In this document: in pieces, positions 5,962 through 6,085 of the stretch
Layout: each line of letters opens with the position of its first letter
How positions within the stretch are numbered: position 1 is the first letter of the stretch
Origin: Flavobacterium psychrophilum
GTDB taxonomy: Bacteria; Bacteroidota; Bacteroidia; Flavobacteriales; Flavobacteriaceae
Length of the DNA: 6,085 bases
Direction of reading: 5' to 3'
NCBI GenBank assembly: GCA_945897545.1
Contig: CAMDGJ010000168.1
Coordinates: forward strand, 1 to 6,085
The notes under the pieces: generated by a model
Databases searched by the model: none
Told to the model about the DNA's origin: nothing
Seen by the model: only the letters and a program-made list of their open reading frames with translations
Made by a program: the position numbers and the translations under genes

Positions 5962-6085
5962 ATGAATAAAATATTTTTTTTAATACTCTTTTGGTGCTGC
6001 TCATCCACTATTTATTCTCAAACAGATAAGGTTACCATAGACAAAAGTTTATCAGGCATAAAACTCAAGGTAAACGGGAAAGATT
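5962..6085 (+). CDS. Secreted protein, N-terminal 41 residues only (3' end outside window); possibly a glycoside hydrolase
   Basis: An ATG at 5962 opens a frame that stays open to the window edge: MNKIFFLILFWCCSSTIYSQ, then TDKVTIDKSLSGIKLKVNGKD. The first 20 residues are a signal peptide: a Lys, a hydrophobic core, and a YSQ ending that is common at signal peptidase I sites in Flavobacteriia. The two Cys residues (12-13) sit inside the hydrophobic core after Phe-Trp and do not make a convincing lipobox. The start of the mature protein (KVTIDKSLSGIKLKVNGKD) resembles the beginning of GH2-like TIM-barrel proteins encoded next to laminarinase genes in flavobacteria, where a phrase like 'VNGKDF-NG-NW' leads into the barrel. 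That is recall from family knowledge and only the first part is visible, so the product is a guess. It lies downstream of a terminator-like hairpin and may have its own promoter. Confidence 0.75.
   Translation, partial: MNKIFFLILFWCCSSTIYSQTDKVTIDKSLSGIKLKVNGKD

Noticed and set aside
1..6085. Mobile element, CRISPR array, tRNA/rRNA or phage/defence genes
   Set aside because: No transposase, terminal repeats, regularly spaced repeats, RNA-gene sequence or defence domain was seen; the whole window is collinear PUL genes on one strand.

Overview
The window is part of a polysaccharide utilization locus (PUL) from a Bacteroidota genome, most likely a member of the Flavobacteriaceae. The signs are low GC content throughout, no Shine-Dalgarno sequences (start codons follow A/T-rich leaders), a tandem SusC/SusD pair, and a series of lipoproteins with tryptophan-poor, Thr/Val/Gly-rich PKD-type domains. 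All genes are on the + strand and both window edges cut through genes.

Layout: the 3' part of a SusC-type TonB-dependent outer-membrane transporter (1-1404) is followed after 11 nt by a SusD-type lipoprotein (1416-2960). After 13 nt comes a lipoprotein with two PKD-like domains and a C-terminal carbohydrate-binding-module-like domain, probably a surface glycan-binding protein (2974-4071). After 10 nt there is a small one-domain PKD-like lipoprotein (4082-4489). The tight spacing indicates one transcript. A 197-nt gap then holds two hairpins followed by T-runs. Next is a GH16 endo-beta-1,3-glucanase (laminarinase-type) lipoprotein with its own N-terminal PKD-like domain (4687-5778). A 183-nt gap holds a third terminator-like hairpin and two symmetric A/T-rich sequences. 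The last gene (from 5962) is a secreted protein of which only the first 41 residues are visible.

Working model, from established SusCD biology: the surface GH16 enzyme cuts a beta-1,3-glucan such as laminarin, the PKD/CBM lipoproteins and SusD hold the chains at the cell surface, and SusC/SusD import the oligosaccharides using TonB energy. The GH16 catalytic motif is the only direct evidence for the substrate. No regulator (HTCS, ECF-sigma/anti-sigma, SusR-type) lies in the window.

Nothing here looks like a wholly new system. The points most worth a second look are: the stand-alone PKD lipoprotein is a clear relative of the N-terminal domain of the neighbouring GH16 enzyme; a perfect 18-bp tandem duplication doubles the start codon of susD; and structured gaps appear to uncouple the enzyme genes from the transport/binding genes.
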